Shown here: in pieces, positions 46,101 to 54,600 of the stretch
Position numbering within the stretch: the first letter of the stretch is position 1
Layout: each line of letters starts with the position of its first letter
Notes under the pieces: generated by a model
What the model was told of the DNA's origin: nothing
Databases searched by the model: none
What the model saw: the letters and a program-made list of their open reading frames with translations, nothing else
DNA from: Polyangium sp. 15x6
GTDB lineage: Bacteria > Myxococcota_A > Polyangia > Polyangiales > Polyangiaceae
Direction: 5' to 3'
Assembly (NCBI RefSeq): GCF_029960785.1
Contig: NZ_JASBQE010000009.1
Coordinates: 1-64,000 of the forward strand
DNA length: 64,000 nt
Translations under genes and position numbers: made by a program

Positions 46101-48011
46101 GGAGGCGATGTTGTCGATGAGGAGCGAGGTCTCGGGGGCCGGGTCGGTTTGTCCGGAAATGACGAGGAGGCGGGTGTGGGTCGCGGGCGCGGGCGGCGGC
46201 AGGACGTCGATGTCGGCGCGGCCTTCGCGGAGGACGGTCCAGCGCAGGCCACGCGGGCCGACGAGGGCGCAGCGGGTGCTGCCGACGTTGTCGAAGGGGA
46301 CGGAGATGTCGTTCCAGACGACGGAGCCGGTGGGCGGATCGAGGGTGTCCCACGGCGCCTCGCGGACCCAGGTTTGCCGTGCGCGGCTGGCGGCGCCGGG
46401 CAGGTCGCCGTGGAGCCAGGCGTAACGCTCGGCGAGGGGCGCGGCGGCGGGGCGGCGGCCATCCTCGGGCGGCGAGAGCATGGCGCGGAGGGCGTCGAGG
46501 GCGACGCGATCGTCCTCGTGGGTGGCCTCGGGCAGCGGGCGCTCCCAGGGGCGCGGCGGAGGGAGCGTGTGGGCATGGGCCGAGGCGAGCCGTTCGAGGA
46601 CGGCGCGCAGGACGGGGCCGGCGGCGCCCGCGGGGAGGGCGCGGGCGAGGTCGAAGGCGCGCTCGGCGGCCTCGCGGGCCTGCTCGGGGCTCGTGGCCCA
46701 GCGGACGGCTTCGGTGAGGAGGAAGGCGCGGAGGGCCGGAGGGATGTCGCCCGCGAGGATGCGCTTCAGCGCGGCATCGACGTCGCGCGCGGCGCCCGTG
46801 CGGTCGGCGGCGGCCGCGAGGCGGACGACGGCCGCGGCGGCGGGCTCCTTCGCGCCTTCGCCGAGGGCGTCGAGGCGGGCTTCGCGATCGCGGACGCGAG
46901 GCGCGATGTCGAGGACGTCGGTGCGTTTGCGGAAGGCGGTGGCGGCGACGGCGATCTCGCCTTCGAGGGCCTCGATCGAGACGCGACGTGTATCGACGGG
47001 CAAGGGGACGCGGATGCTCTGCGTCGCGGTCCATCGCTGCGCATCGGCGGTGCGGGTCGCGACGTCCCACACGAGCTCGCGCACGACGACATCGCCGGCG
47101 CGCACGATGGCGCGGGCCGCGCCGATGCCACGGGCCTGGATGGAGAGGCGCACGACGTCGGAGGCGGGCGCGTCGACGACGATGCTGTTCGCCTTGGCGG
47201 CGAGCGCGCCGCGGGAGGCGAGGACGAGGCGCCACGGCGAGGCATCGGGCAGGACGGCGAGCTGATCGGCGGCCTCGCGGGCGTCCCGGCCGCCTTCGAG
47301 GGAGACCGGGCGGCGGACGAAATAAGGCTCGACGAGGGGGCGAACGAGGAGGGTGCTCTCGAGCCAGCGGACCGTGAGCCAGTCGCGGGTGGCGTCGGTC
47401 GGCGCGGCCTCGAGCGCGCTCCTCGCGGCGAAGAGCCAGCGGAGGATCGAGGCGGCCTCGGGGATGGCGGTCTCGGGGCGGGCCGCCGTGGGATCACGCA
47501 GCCAGCGCGTGACGTCCTCGTCGAGCCTGTGCCAGGCGAGCGAGGAGCGGAGGAGGCTGCCCATCGCGGCGGTGATCGCGGCGGGTTTGTCGGACCGGAC
47601 CACGAGGAAACGAGCGCCGGTCCACATGGGGACGTCGACGACGCGGGATTCGCGGGTCTTGGCCGACGTCGGGGCGATGGTGGGTGGAAGCGGCAGCCAC
47701 GTGACCGCGTCGGGCACCTCGCGCACGCCGGTGCCGAGGCCGACGGCGGTTACGGGTCCTTCGAGGCGGACGCGATCACCGGGCTCGATGGGCAGAAGCA
47801 GGACCGAGCCCTTCGCGAGGGAGATCGGCGCGCTCGGATCGACCTCGACGGCACCGCCTTGCGTGGGGGTGTCGAGCGAGAAGGGCGCGACGCGGGCGCG
47901 GGTCGGCGCGACCCAGCCGGGCGGATCGAGGCTCGCATCGGCGCGCGCTCCCGCGGGAGCGAGGCCGAGGACGAGCCCGAGGGCCGCGGCGAGGGCAGAC
48001 CGAACGTTCAT
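43164..48011 (-). CDS. 1615-residue secreted protein with probable C-terminal outer-membrane beta-barrel
   Basis: Signal peptide 'SALAAALGLVLGLAPAGARA' is cleaved before DASLD. The bulk (about 30-1280) alternates beta-sandwich-like segments with helical stretches (near 370-560) and has no known domain; two short regions have Cys clusters ('ETQCLALEDDPNCQLS'). From about residue 1300 to the end the sequence turns into alternating hydrophobic strands with Gly and aromatic girdle residues ('INAWAQGSVFARARFG', 'LGARALGGVLWSIPV', 'FYGVVGLRALFRP', 'GIFVGYDLAGG'), the pattern of an outer-membrane barrel of about twelve or more strands. I infer an outer-membrane export channel or anchor for the polymer. 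The start ATG at 48011 overlaps the lipoprotein stop (ATGA). A longer open frame upstream to 49163 is only overlap with the neighbouring gene. Confidence 0.65.
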   Translation of the reverse strand: MNVRSALAAALGLVLGLAPAGARADASLDPPGWVAPTRARVAPFSLDTPTQGGAVEVDPSAPISLAKGSVLLLPIEPGDRVRLEGPVTAVGLGTGVREVPDAVTWLPLPPTIAPTSAKTRESRVVDVPMWTGARFLVVRSDKPAAITAAMGSLLRSSLAWHRLDEDVTRWLRDPTAARPETAIPEAASILRWLFAARSALEAAPTDATRDWLTVRWLESTLLVRPLVEPYFVRRPVSLEGGRDAREAADQLAVLPDASPWRLVLASRGALAAKANSIVVDAPASDVVRLSIQARGIGAARAIVRAGDVVVRELVWDVATRTADAQRWTATQSIRVPLPVDTRRVSIEALEGEIAVAATAFRKRTDVLDIAPRVRDREARLDALGEGAKEPAAAAVVRLAAAADRTGAARDVDAALKRILAGDIPPALRAFLLTEAVRWATSPEQAREAAERAFDLARALPAGAAGPVLRAVLERLASAHAHTLPPPRPWERPLPEATHEDDRVALDALRAMLSPPEDGRRPAAAPLAERYAWLHGDLPGAASRARQTWVREAPWDTLDPPTGSVVWNDISVPFDNVGSTRCALVGPRGLRWTVLREGRADIDVLPPPAPATHTRLLVISGQTDPAPETSLLIDNIASAVHTGAGLGSGIAVTPGRHAFERPAGAVPVFARIPRDGYAPCDTLRELTRWIRLNGDAKFRVPDPGRATVARVVAHAAESGTRKPRRLHVRVGDRVYEAWIDHGATGAIEVPVPAEVGEIQIETQEETLVRVSARLHPRRAPEPRIPAAARETALDAVSLLLARVRDASRELEKAPPAEQDAIRKRRAEALASLGYETLAALDRKDEIPLEALEEPDAQGPPQALRLPAGSPAVVPLGLVPRIPPLPLPKDLDPLTRARRAQVADDTAAALTALTDGNARSSTDADGLLYAVLTERTGAGWIAGEVFERIGLAHGSGPALARAASLSADRSADDQDRARALRSFVLAQHAVENGDPASNAFARLAPAVGWLAVARADQAAGTGLVDVRGGRAPSLGFQVRRALLDAPDDALLLAEGQHVELRVRQSKPTTLGVETQCLALEDDPNCQLSVEIDGKPAPCGHDPKSPRAACTLSIPRGPHRVEIRAPRGRTIIGSARLSGAGGFSFQARVVSEWFEIDPERPLELTFAAPTVVRLQARGPAGEPRTLNWSVDPQIPLPSTTSRGELPLDPTADPTAHLVGGDPNNLRPLGQELEKRIPVLPDGPHTLHVTSPGGRALVRVQLAVPIGLPKPRRVAPAPGLRPAPSGAPEPPLRVAPDIVSDADPGSLLTSFYARLVDLDVGDEDNLTGARLLEVGVALRREIESINAWAQGSVFARARFGAPSFGVAGSFDLAPNGVIPGLFVRGRVVAQPTDTFALGARALGGVLWSIPVADSVSLVPWGGAAVILTDPALEGRDDADREVWTRYSSTRPFYGVVGLRALFRPAIDALASVGVSTRTTPDFAGIDRADLEAQLHLLPGRGLAPWITLGAFTSYRPAGYDRAESFLRSGVSAQLTFWTWLMRGHRLSAGAEGRVLLDLPVEASPFRLSGGIFVGYDLAGGRGLRDLPPREAPFRARLEEGSGRIDRRRTSSDPTWGTPP

Positions 48012-49177
48012 GGATTCGGGGGCAACGGTCGGGCGAAGATCGGATCGAGCGCGGCGGCGAAGCGCGCGCGCTTCTGCTTGTCGGCGCCGAGCGCGTCGCG
48101 GACGGTGCGCGAGAGCTCGACGTGGAAGAACGGCGCTCCGAGCTCGCGGCAGGCGCGCGCCTGCTGGTTGATGGTGCCCCCGAGGATCGAGACGTCGGTC
48201 GGGTAGACCTTGACGCGGGTGTCGGTGACGGCGGGCCCGAGGCGCGCGGCGAGGCTCGCGGCGTCGGCGTTCGTCTTCGCGGCGCTCACGATGATGCCCG
48301 TGCCCTCGGACTTGTCGTCTTTGAACCCGTGGATCTGCACGGTGACCGCGCCTTGCACGAGCGCGACGAGCTCGCGATGGGCCGCGTGGAAGAACGAGCG
48401 CTCCGCGTGCGCCACGTCCGACGCGACCACCGGCGCCGCCGCGTTCGCGTCGTCCGCCTCGTCGCGATCGACGCCGGCCGGCTCCTCCACGGCGGCGCCC
48501 TTGTCGTCGTCCTTGTCGTCGTCCTTGTCGTCGACCTCGTCCCCTTCCGCCTCCGTGCCCTTGGGTTTGTCCTTGTCCTTCCCGGCGGACGCCTTCTCGT
48601 CCTTCGCGCCGCCGTCCTTCGCGGCCTCCGCGGGCTTGTCGATGTAGCGGTGCACCGTGTTGATCAAGAGCACCCGCGCCGCCTGCGCGTCGAACACGGA
48701 GAGCGCGATCGGCAACGTGCCCGCGTCGTAGAACGTGTGCGGCGCTTCCACGAGGATCGGCCTCGCGCGACCGGTGCGCATCACGACCACGCCCGCGCCC
48801 CGCTTCTTTTTCCGCGCCTCCTCGAGCAGCCACACGTCTCCGAGCACGCGGAGCGAAAACCCCTCGGGCGCCTTCTTCGGCGGCTCCTTGCGTTCGGTCG
48901 CGGCGACGAGCGCGTCGCGCACCCAGGCGGCGTATGCGCGCTCTTCGTCGTTCGTCGGCGCCTTGTACGTCACGGTGCGGCGACCGCCCTTCCGCAGCTT
49001 GGCGATCCGCTCTTCGAGCGCCTTCGTCGCCCCCTCGTCCACCTGGGGCATCATCGCGGAGGCCTCCGAGGGAGGACAAGCGGCGGCTGGCGCGGGCGGG
49101 CTCTTCGGGCAGGACGGCGCCCCGCAGCCGAAGAGCAACGTGGTCGAAAGAAGCCCTGCCCATCGTGCTTTTTTCAC
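48008..49177 (-). CDS. lipoprotein resembling N-formylglutamate / poly-gamma-glutamate amidohydrolases
   Basis: 389 residues. Signal 'LLSTTLLFGC' with lipobox Cys 18. Two segments resemble the FGase (N-formylglutamate amidohydrolase) zinc-hydrolase fold: 'ILVEAPHTFYDAGTLPIALS' (His 147, Asp 151) with 'LINTVHRYID' (His 177), and 'VTVQIHGFKDDKSEGTG' (His 283) with 'FFHVELSRTVRD' (Glu 354). In FGase-like enzymes such His/Asp/His/Glu residues bind zinc and act on gamma-glutamyl or formyl-glutamyl bonds. A highly charged insert (about 183-255, rich in Lys and Asp, e.g. DDKDDDKDDDKG) splits the domain. I infer a periplasmic enzyme that trims the operon product; the homology is by motif order only. 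Start GTG at 49177 overlaps the upstream stop (GTGA). Confidence 0.55.
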   Translation of the reverse strand: MKKARWAGLLSTTLLFGCGAPSCPKSPPAPAAACPPSEASAMMPQVDEGATKALEERIAKLRKGGRRTVTYKAPTNDEERAYAAWVRDALVAATERKEPPKKAPEGFSLRVLGDVWLLEEARKKKRGAGVVVMRTGRARPILVEAPHTFYDAGTLPIALSVFDAQAARVLLINTVHRYIDKPAEAAKDGGAKDEKASAGKDKDKPKGTEAEGDEVDDKDDDKDDDKGAAVEEPAGVDRDEADDANAAAPVVASDVAHAERSFFHAAHRELVALVQGAVTVQIHGFKDDKSEGTGIIVSAAKTNADAASLAARLGPAVTDTRVKVYPTDVSILGGTINQQARACRELGAPFFHVELSRTVRDALGADKQKRARFAAALDPIFARPLPPNP

Positions 49178-51690
49178 AGATCGTCCTCCGACCAAAGCCT
49201 CGGCTCGAGGTCTCCCGGCAGCGGCGTCTGGCCGACGAGCACCGCTCCGATCCACACGCGATCGACGCTCTCGATCTTGATCGTCCGGAGCCCCGGCTCG
49301 AGGTCGTCGCCGATCGGGATTTTTACCTTGGCGAGGCCATCCAGGTTTTTCCGCGCTTCCTTCGCCGTCCGTCGCGCCTCCCAGAGCAGGCCCATCCCCG
49401 CGTCGCCCGTGCGCCCCGAGAGCTCGCCGCTGGCCGTCGTGATCGACCGGAAAAACGCGCTCTTCTGCCGCGCCGGTTTGCCCCCGTCGATGCTGTAGCG
49501 AATCTTGAACGGGCGCGCCGACGCTTCGCTGATCACGAACAGCACGAGCGTGAGCGACTCGCCCGGGCGCTGCCGGAACGTGAACGAGAGCGGCTCGCGC
49601 GCGGGCAGCTCGAAGACGTCGCGGCGACGCATGATCCCGCCGCCTTCCCACGGCGCCGCGTCCGCGTACGCGAGCCCGTCGCCGATGCCCTTCACCTGGA
49701 TGTCGTGGACGCCGGCCTTGAGGCTCGCCCGCAGCACGCCCGAGAGCGACGCGATAGGCTGCTCCACCATGTTCTTCCCGTCGATCCAGAGCTCGGCCAT
49801 CTTCCCGAGCCGCGACGGATGCGCCCGGTAGAGCACCTTCAGCCGCCCACCGCGCTCCCCCGCGTAGCCGATCCCGAGCTTGAGCGGGCTCTCCAGATCG
49901 AGCGGCGTCCACCCGTCGTTCGGGAGCAGCTCCTTCGCGGCGATCTCGTACGGCGCGAGGAAGCGACGCCGGACGGGCGCTTGGTCCGGCACGAGCGTGC
50001 GCTCGGGCTTCTGGCCGGCCTCGCTCGGCGAAGGCTGGCCGCGCAGCTCGATGCGCACCTGCTCGTAGAGGTCGGCGATGCGGCCTTGCCGTTCGAGCTC
50101 GTTCTGGTTCTCGGCGCGGATGGGCGTCCAGGTGCGCACGTCGAACGGCGCGTATCGCCAGATCTCGTTCTCCGCGAGCTCGACGCGGTACGGCACGCGC
50201 AGGATGTCCTCGGGCACGCCGGGATCGAGCACGCGCAGGTGCACGCGCATGTGAGCGTCGCCGAGGATCTCGATCTTCGTCGCGCCCTTCGGGATGCGCA
50301 GGATCGCGCGGCGCGGATCGGTCGCGTCGGCCTCGGTCTTGTCGCTCCCGGAGGCGAGCGCGCCGCCCTCCTCGGCCTGATCCCGCGGCCTGCCCCAGCG
50401 TTCGAAGCGCGAGTACGGCAAGGTCTGGCGCAGCTCGGCGCGCTCGTTCGGCCCGGGGCCCCAGCGCGCGACGACGGTGCCGGACATCGAATCGGGCGCG
50501 CCTGCCTCGGGCAGCTCCGCGCGGAGAAGCAGGCCGAGGTAGGGCTGCTCCGGCGCCACGCGCGCGAGGACCGGCCGCTCCGGATCGAGCTTCAAATACT
50601 TCACGACCCGCACGTCGGGCCGGATCTCGAGCCGTTCCCCCTCGAACGGCAGCGCGATGAGATCGCCGATCTGCGCGCGCTCGTACGGTTTCGGAAGGAC
50701 GAACCGCACGAGGAAATCGTCGCCCTTGCCCTCGACGACGAACGTGCGCGGGTTGAGGCGCGACGACGACACGTGAAACACGCCGTCCTCGGGCACCGTG
50801 AGCATCCGCGCGCCGCCGCCTCCGCCCTCGCTGACCGTCACCGTTCGCCCCGGCGGCGCGAGCACGTCGAGCTCGACCGGACCCATCACGTTGATCGCCG
50901 CCGCGTGCCGCTCGCCCACCGAATACCCCGGCACCGTGCCCGCGGCCGCGGGGAAGGGCGTGCGGTAGTTGCGGAGCAAGAGCCGCCGGAGCGAGTAGTC
51001 CTTGCCTTCGAGCCCGGCCGCGTCGAGGCGCCGATCCCAGCCCGAGAGCGCGCGCGATCGCGCCGTCTCGGGGAGATCCTCGAAGCCGAGCGAGGTCATG
51101 TCCGACACGACGCGCGAGCGATCCTCGTCGTCGAGGCTCATCTCGTAGAACGTGCGCTCGTACGATCCGCGCCGGTATCGACCTTCCACGCGCGAGAGCA
51201 CGTCCTTCACCGAGATCGGCAGCCCCCGCATCCGCATCACGCCGCCGCGCGGCAAGAGCTCCCCCGTCGTGATCGTGGTCGTGCGTGGATCGAGCACCCA
51301 CTCGTCGCCCTGCGCGACCCGCGCGGCGTACTCGCCCGCCGTGGCGCCGTCCTTGTCGTCGCACGAGAGCCGGCTCTCGAGCTCGAACCTGTGCGTCTGG
51401 ACGTCCTTGCCGTGCTCGTCGACGAACGTTGCTTCGAATCCGTACGAAAAACGTGCCTTTGGATCACAAACGGTCACGCGGGGCACGAGGGCCCAGGTCG
51501 AGACCACGACCGCGTCGATCGACGAGGGCACCTTCACGGCGACGGGTTTGTCGGGGTCGACGCGATACGCGAGGATCTCGTCCATCGCGGGCAGCGCGAG
51601 GTGGGACGCGGGCGGCGGCGAGGTGAGCGGCCAGAGCAAGGCCGCCCAGCCGAAGAAGAGGATCGCGACGATGAACCAGCGGATGATCAC
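49174..51690 (-). CDS. membrane-anchored beta-rich periplasmic protein of the CapBC-like operon
   Basis: 838 residues. A single signal-anchor helix (IIRWFIVAILFFGWAALLWP) puts the rest outside the inner membrane. The exported part is rich in short beta strands with Pro and Arg and ends in 'IKIESVDRVWIGAVLVGQTP'. A conspicuous Gly run (SEGGGGGARMLTVPEDGVFH) lies near 340. No catalytic motif or family is recognised; it could be a periplasmic scaffold between the inner-membrane synthase and the outer-membrane protein. The GTG start at 51690 overlaps the CapC-like stop (GTGA). A longer frame upstream to 52407 is overlap with that gene. Confidence 0.6.
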   Translation of the reverse strand: MIIRWFIVAILFFGWAALLWPLTSPPPASHLALPAMDEILAYRVDPDKPVAVKVPSSIDAVVVSTWALVPRVTVCDPKARFSYGFEATFVDEHGKDVQTHRFELESRLSCDDKDGATAGEYAARVAQGDEWVLDPRTTTITTGELLPRGGVMRMRGLPISVKDVLSRVEGRYRRGSYERTFYEMSLDDEDRSRVVSDMTSLGFEDLPETARSRALSGWDRRLDAAGLEGKDYSLRRLLLRNYRTPFPAAAGTVPGYSVGERHAAAINVMGPVELDVLAPPGRTVTVSEGGGGGARMLTVPEDGVFHVSSSRLNPRTFVVEGKGDDFLVRFVLPKPYERAQIGDLIALPFEGERLEIRPDVRVVKYLKLDPERPVLARVAPEQPYLGLLLRAELPEAGAPDSMSGTVVARWGPGPNERAELRQTLPYSRFERWGRPRDQAEEGGALASGSDKTEADATDPRRAILRIPKGATKIEILGDAHMRVHLRVLDPGVPEDILRVPYRVELAENEIWRYAPFDVRTWTPIRAENQNELERQGRIADLYEQVRIELRGQPSPSEAGQKPERTLVPDQAPVRRRFLAPYEIAAKELLPNDGWTPLDLESPLKLGIGYAGERGGRLKVLYRAHPSRLGKMAELWIDGKNMVEQPIASLSGVLRASLKAGVHDIQVKGIGDGLAYADAAPWEGGGIMRRRDVFELPAREPLSFTFRQRPGESLTLVLFVISEASARPFKIRYSIDGGKPARQKSAFFRSITTASGELSGRTGDAGMGLLWEARRTAKEARKNLDGLAKVKIPIGDDLEPGLRTIKIESVDRVWIGAVLVGQTPLPGDLEPRLWSEDDL

Positions 51691-54600
51691 GGGCTCTCCA
51701 CCACCCGTATGCTGGTCAGGCCCGTCGCGACCGCGCGCCGCACCCGCACGATCGAGGTGAGCGGCTTCGGCGCGCGCGGCACCCGCGACGTACCGAGCGG
51801 GACCAGCATGACTTGCCCCGGCTCCGCCACGAGCGCCCAGATCCGCCGGGACACCGCGTCCCGGACCACCTCGACGTGGCACGCCCGATCGTCCTTGATC
51901 GCCGCGCGCAGATCGAACGGATTGTTCTGATCGAGATAACGCTCGAAGCTCTCGAGGCGCGCCTCGGCGTCGCACCGGTTCGCCGCGTCCGCCGTGAAGC
52001 TCGGGCAACGCGACTTCGGGGCCTCGGCCGGGGTCGCGTCCTCCGCGCCCTTCTTCTTGCCGTCCGTCTTCTTGCCGTCCGCCTTCTTCGGCGTCCCCTT
52101 CGGCGCCGGCGCCTCGGCCTTGCACGCGATGAGCTCGAACGCGCGCGACGCGACGTCCTCCGAGCCGAGATCCACGCCGAGCCGCCCGAGCCGCGGCGTG
52201 AGGATCCCGTCGCCCTCGACCGCGGACAGCGCCGAGCGCAGCTCGCCCGACATGTACACGAGCGCGAAGCGACCATCGGCGAACTTGCGCGCGTAGCTCA
52301 TCGAGAGGTCCGCCGAGCCGTTGTACGGCGCGTGCTCGCGCGCCCCGTCGAACATCCCCACGCGCATGCCGAGGTCGCCGAACACCTCCACCATCGGCCG
52401 CGCCCACTCCGGCACCTGCTCGCGCCGGATCACTTCACGCCCGAACGAAACGACGAGATCACCCGTGTAGTCTCGCTCCGGCGCGATGCCCTGCATGCTG
52501 ATGCCGGAGTTGCCCTCGCCGAGCCAGACCTCGTGCACACGCTGGAAGAACGATCGTCGCGACACCCGGCGCCGCGGATCCGCATACCCGCGCGGATCGG
52601 CGCTCGGCAGCGCGCCCGCGATCAAGAGCCCGCGCGCGCCGAGCGCGTCGTACAGCGACAAACCCGCGCCGAACGTCCCGATCTCCCAGCGCGGCGCCGG
52701 CACCTCGATGAGGATCTCCCCCGGCGCGACGACCTCTCGGGTCGACATTTGGGGCTTCGGATCGCCTCCGGCGTCCTCCGCCCCAAGCCCCAGCTTCTCG
52801 ACCTTCACGAACAGGCTCGCGTTCCCGCGCCGCCCGCCCGTCTCGTCCTCGACGAGCCCCCACGCCTCGATCTCGCCGTCCGGCTTGTGCACCCGCACGA
52901 TCGCGTAGCCGAGCCGCGCCGCCACCGCGCGCTCCCACGCCGTCCATCGAGGCTCCATGCCCGCGTGCGGCATCCGCCGCGCGAGCGTCGCGTCGAAGAG
53001 GCGCAGCTCCTCGATCGTCGGCCCGCGATAACCCGTCGTGCCCACCGACGTCAGCGCCACGACCCGGCCCACGAGCTCCTGCCGCAAGCCGCCCGACCAC
53101 ACCTCGACCTCACGCGCGCCGAGCAGCGATCCCGCGACCTCCTCCGCGAGCGCCAAGGGCACACGCAACGTCGGCGCGTTCGACCACGGCCGCTGCGTCG
53201 CGCCTTGCACCGGCGCCCTCCACGAGAGCGTCACCTCCGCGCTGAGCATGCGCCCGAGCGCCATCACGTCGAAGCCTTCGGGCACCGAGCCGACCGCGCT
53301 CACGCCGGGCGGCTCGTCCCCGCCCGCCTCGACCACGAGCATCTGATCCAGCCCGAGCCGCTTGCCGAGCTCCGCCGCGAACGCCTCGTCGAGCGCCCGC
53401 TGCCCCTCGTGCCTCGACAAGAGCACGAGCGCCCGCGCCCCGAGCGCCTCCGCCGCCGCGTGCGCGAGCGCGGGCAGCGCCGAGCCGGGACCCTCGGGCG
53501 CGGCGAGCACGAGGAAGCCGCCGTGACGCGAGACGACCCCCGGCGTTGCCTTCGGCCGCACCGCGAAGCGCGGCGCCGGCGTCACGTCGTCCGGATCGAT
53601 CTCCGATGCGCGCGGCCGCGCCACCACCCAGCCGCCCTTCTCCTCGCGCATCACCAAGAGGCCCGCGGTCTTCGCCGCCGTCAGCGTCCGCGGCGAGACC
53701 TCCTCGCCGCCGCGCGTCTCGGTGAATCCATCGACCTCGTTCGCGACCTCGAGCGCGACCTCGAGCGCCGTGATCCCCACCGATCGCTCCGCCGCGGGCC
53801 TCGGCCTCGGCCCCGTGTCGCCCAGCGTGAGCTCGTACGGCACGGTCGCGCCGCCCGCGATCATCGCGATCTCCGAGACCGAGGCGCGCGGCACGAGCAG
53901 CCCCTCGGCCTTCACGAGCCCGTAGCCGATCCCGTTGCCGACGAGGAACGCGGTGATCGACACCTGCAGCGTCGGCATGACGACGATGCCGATGTGGTCC
54001 TTGTTCCACATCTTCACCGCCAGGAGGCTCGGCAGGAGGTAGCCGAATCCGAAGTAGTCGATCATCGGGACCCCTGGCCAGAAGTAGGCCAGGACGAACC
54101 CGAGGAGGACCTTCACGAAGAAGCCCGTGATGTAGCACATGAGCATGCGCCGCGGGCCGACGATGAGCATGCGCGAGAAGGGCGGGACGCTCATCAAGAA
54201 CTTCGATGCGCCGTACACGAGCAGCGCTTCGACCGTGGTCGTCACGAGCTTCAGCGGCTCGTAACACGCGACCGCGAGCAGCCCCGGGACGAGGATGCCG
54301 TTGTAGTCCCAGCCGTACCGGACGTTGTTCCGCGCGCCGAGCAGCGCGCCGATGACCAGGATGATCTGCGCCTTCGGCGACTCGAGGAACTTGATCGAGA
54401 GGCTCTCGTTGATGACCTGGAAGCGCGAGACCGAGAGGTTCGTCGTGCGCAGGAGCAAGACGAGCAGGATCCAGGTCAACACCGTGACGAACCCGACGCG
54501 CGGGAACGCCTTGATGATCCCCGCGTTCCAGAACGTGTTCGACACGAGCGGCACGAGCACGAGCCCCACGCTGTAGAGCTCACGCGAGTGCGCGAAGCCG

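Noticed and set aside
38743-48206. Very long plus-strand open frames (1519 and 1604 codons) opposite the CapB-like and barrel genes
   Set aside because: Antisense shadows of genes with signal peptide, P-loop and barrel patterns on the other strand.
48012-49163. Upstream extension of the barrel gene frame to 49163
   Set aside because: It overlaps the lipoprotein gene fully. The ATGA junction and signal peptide at 48011 fix the start.
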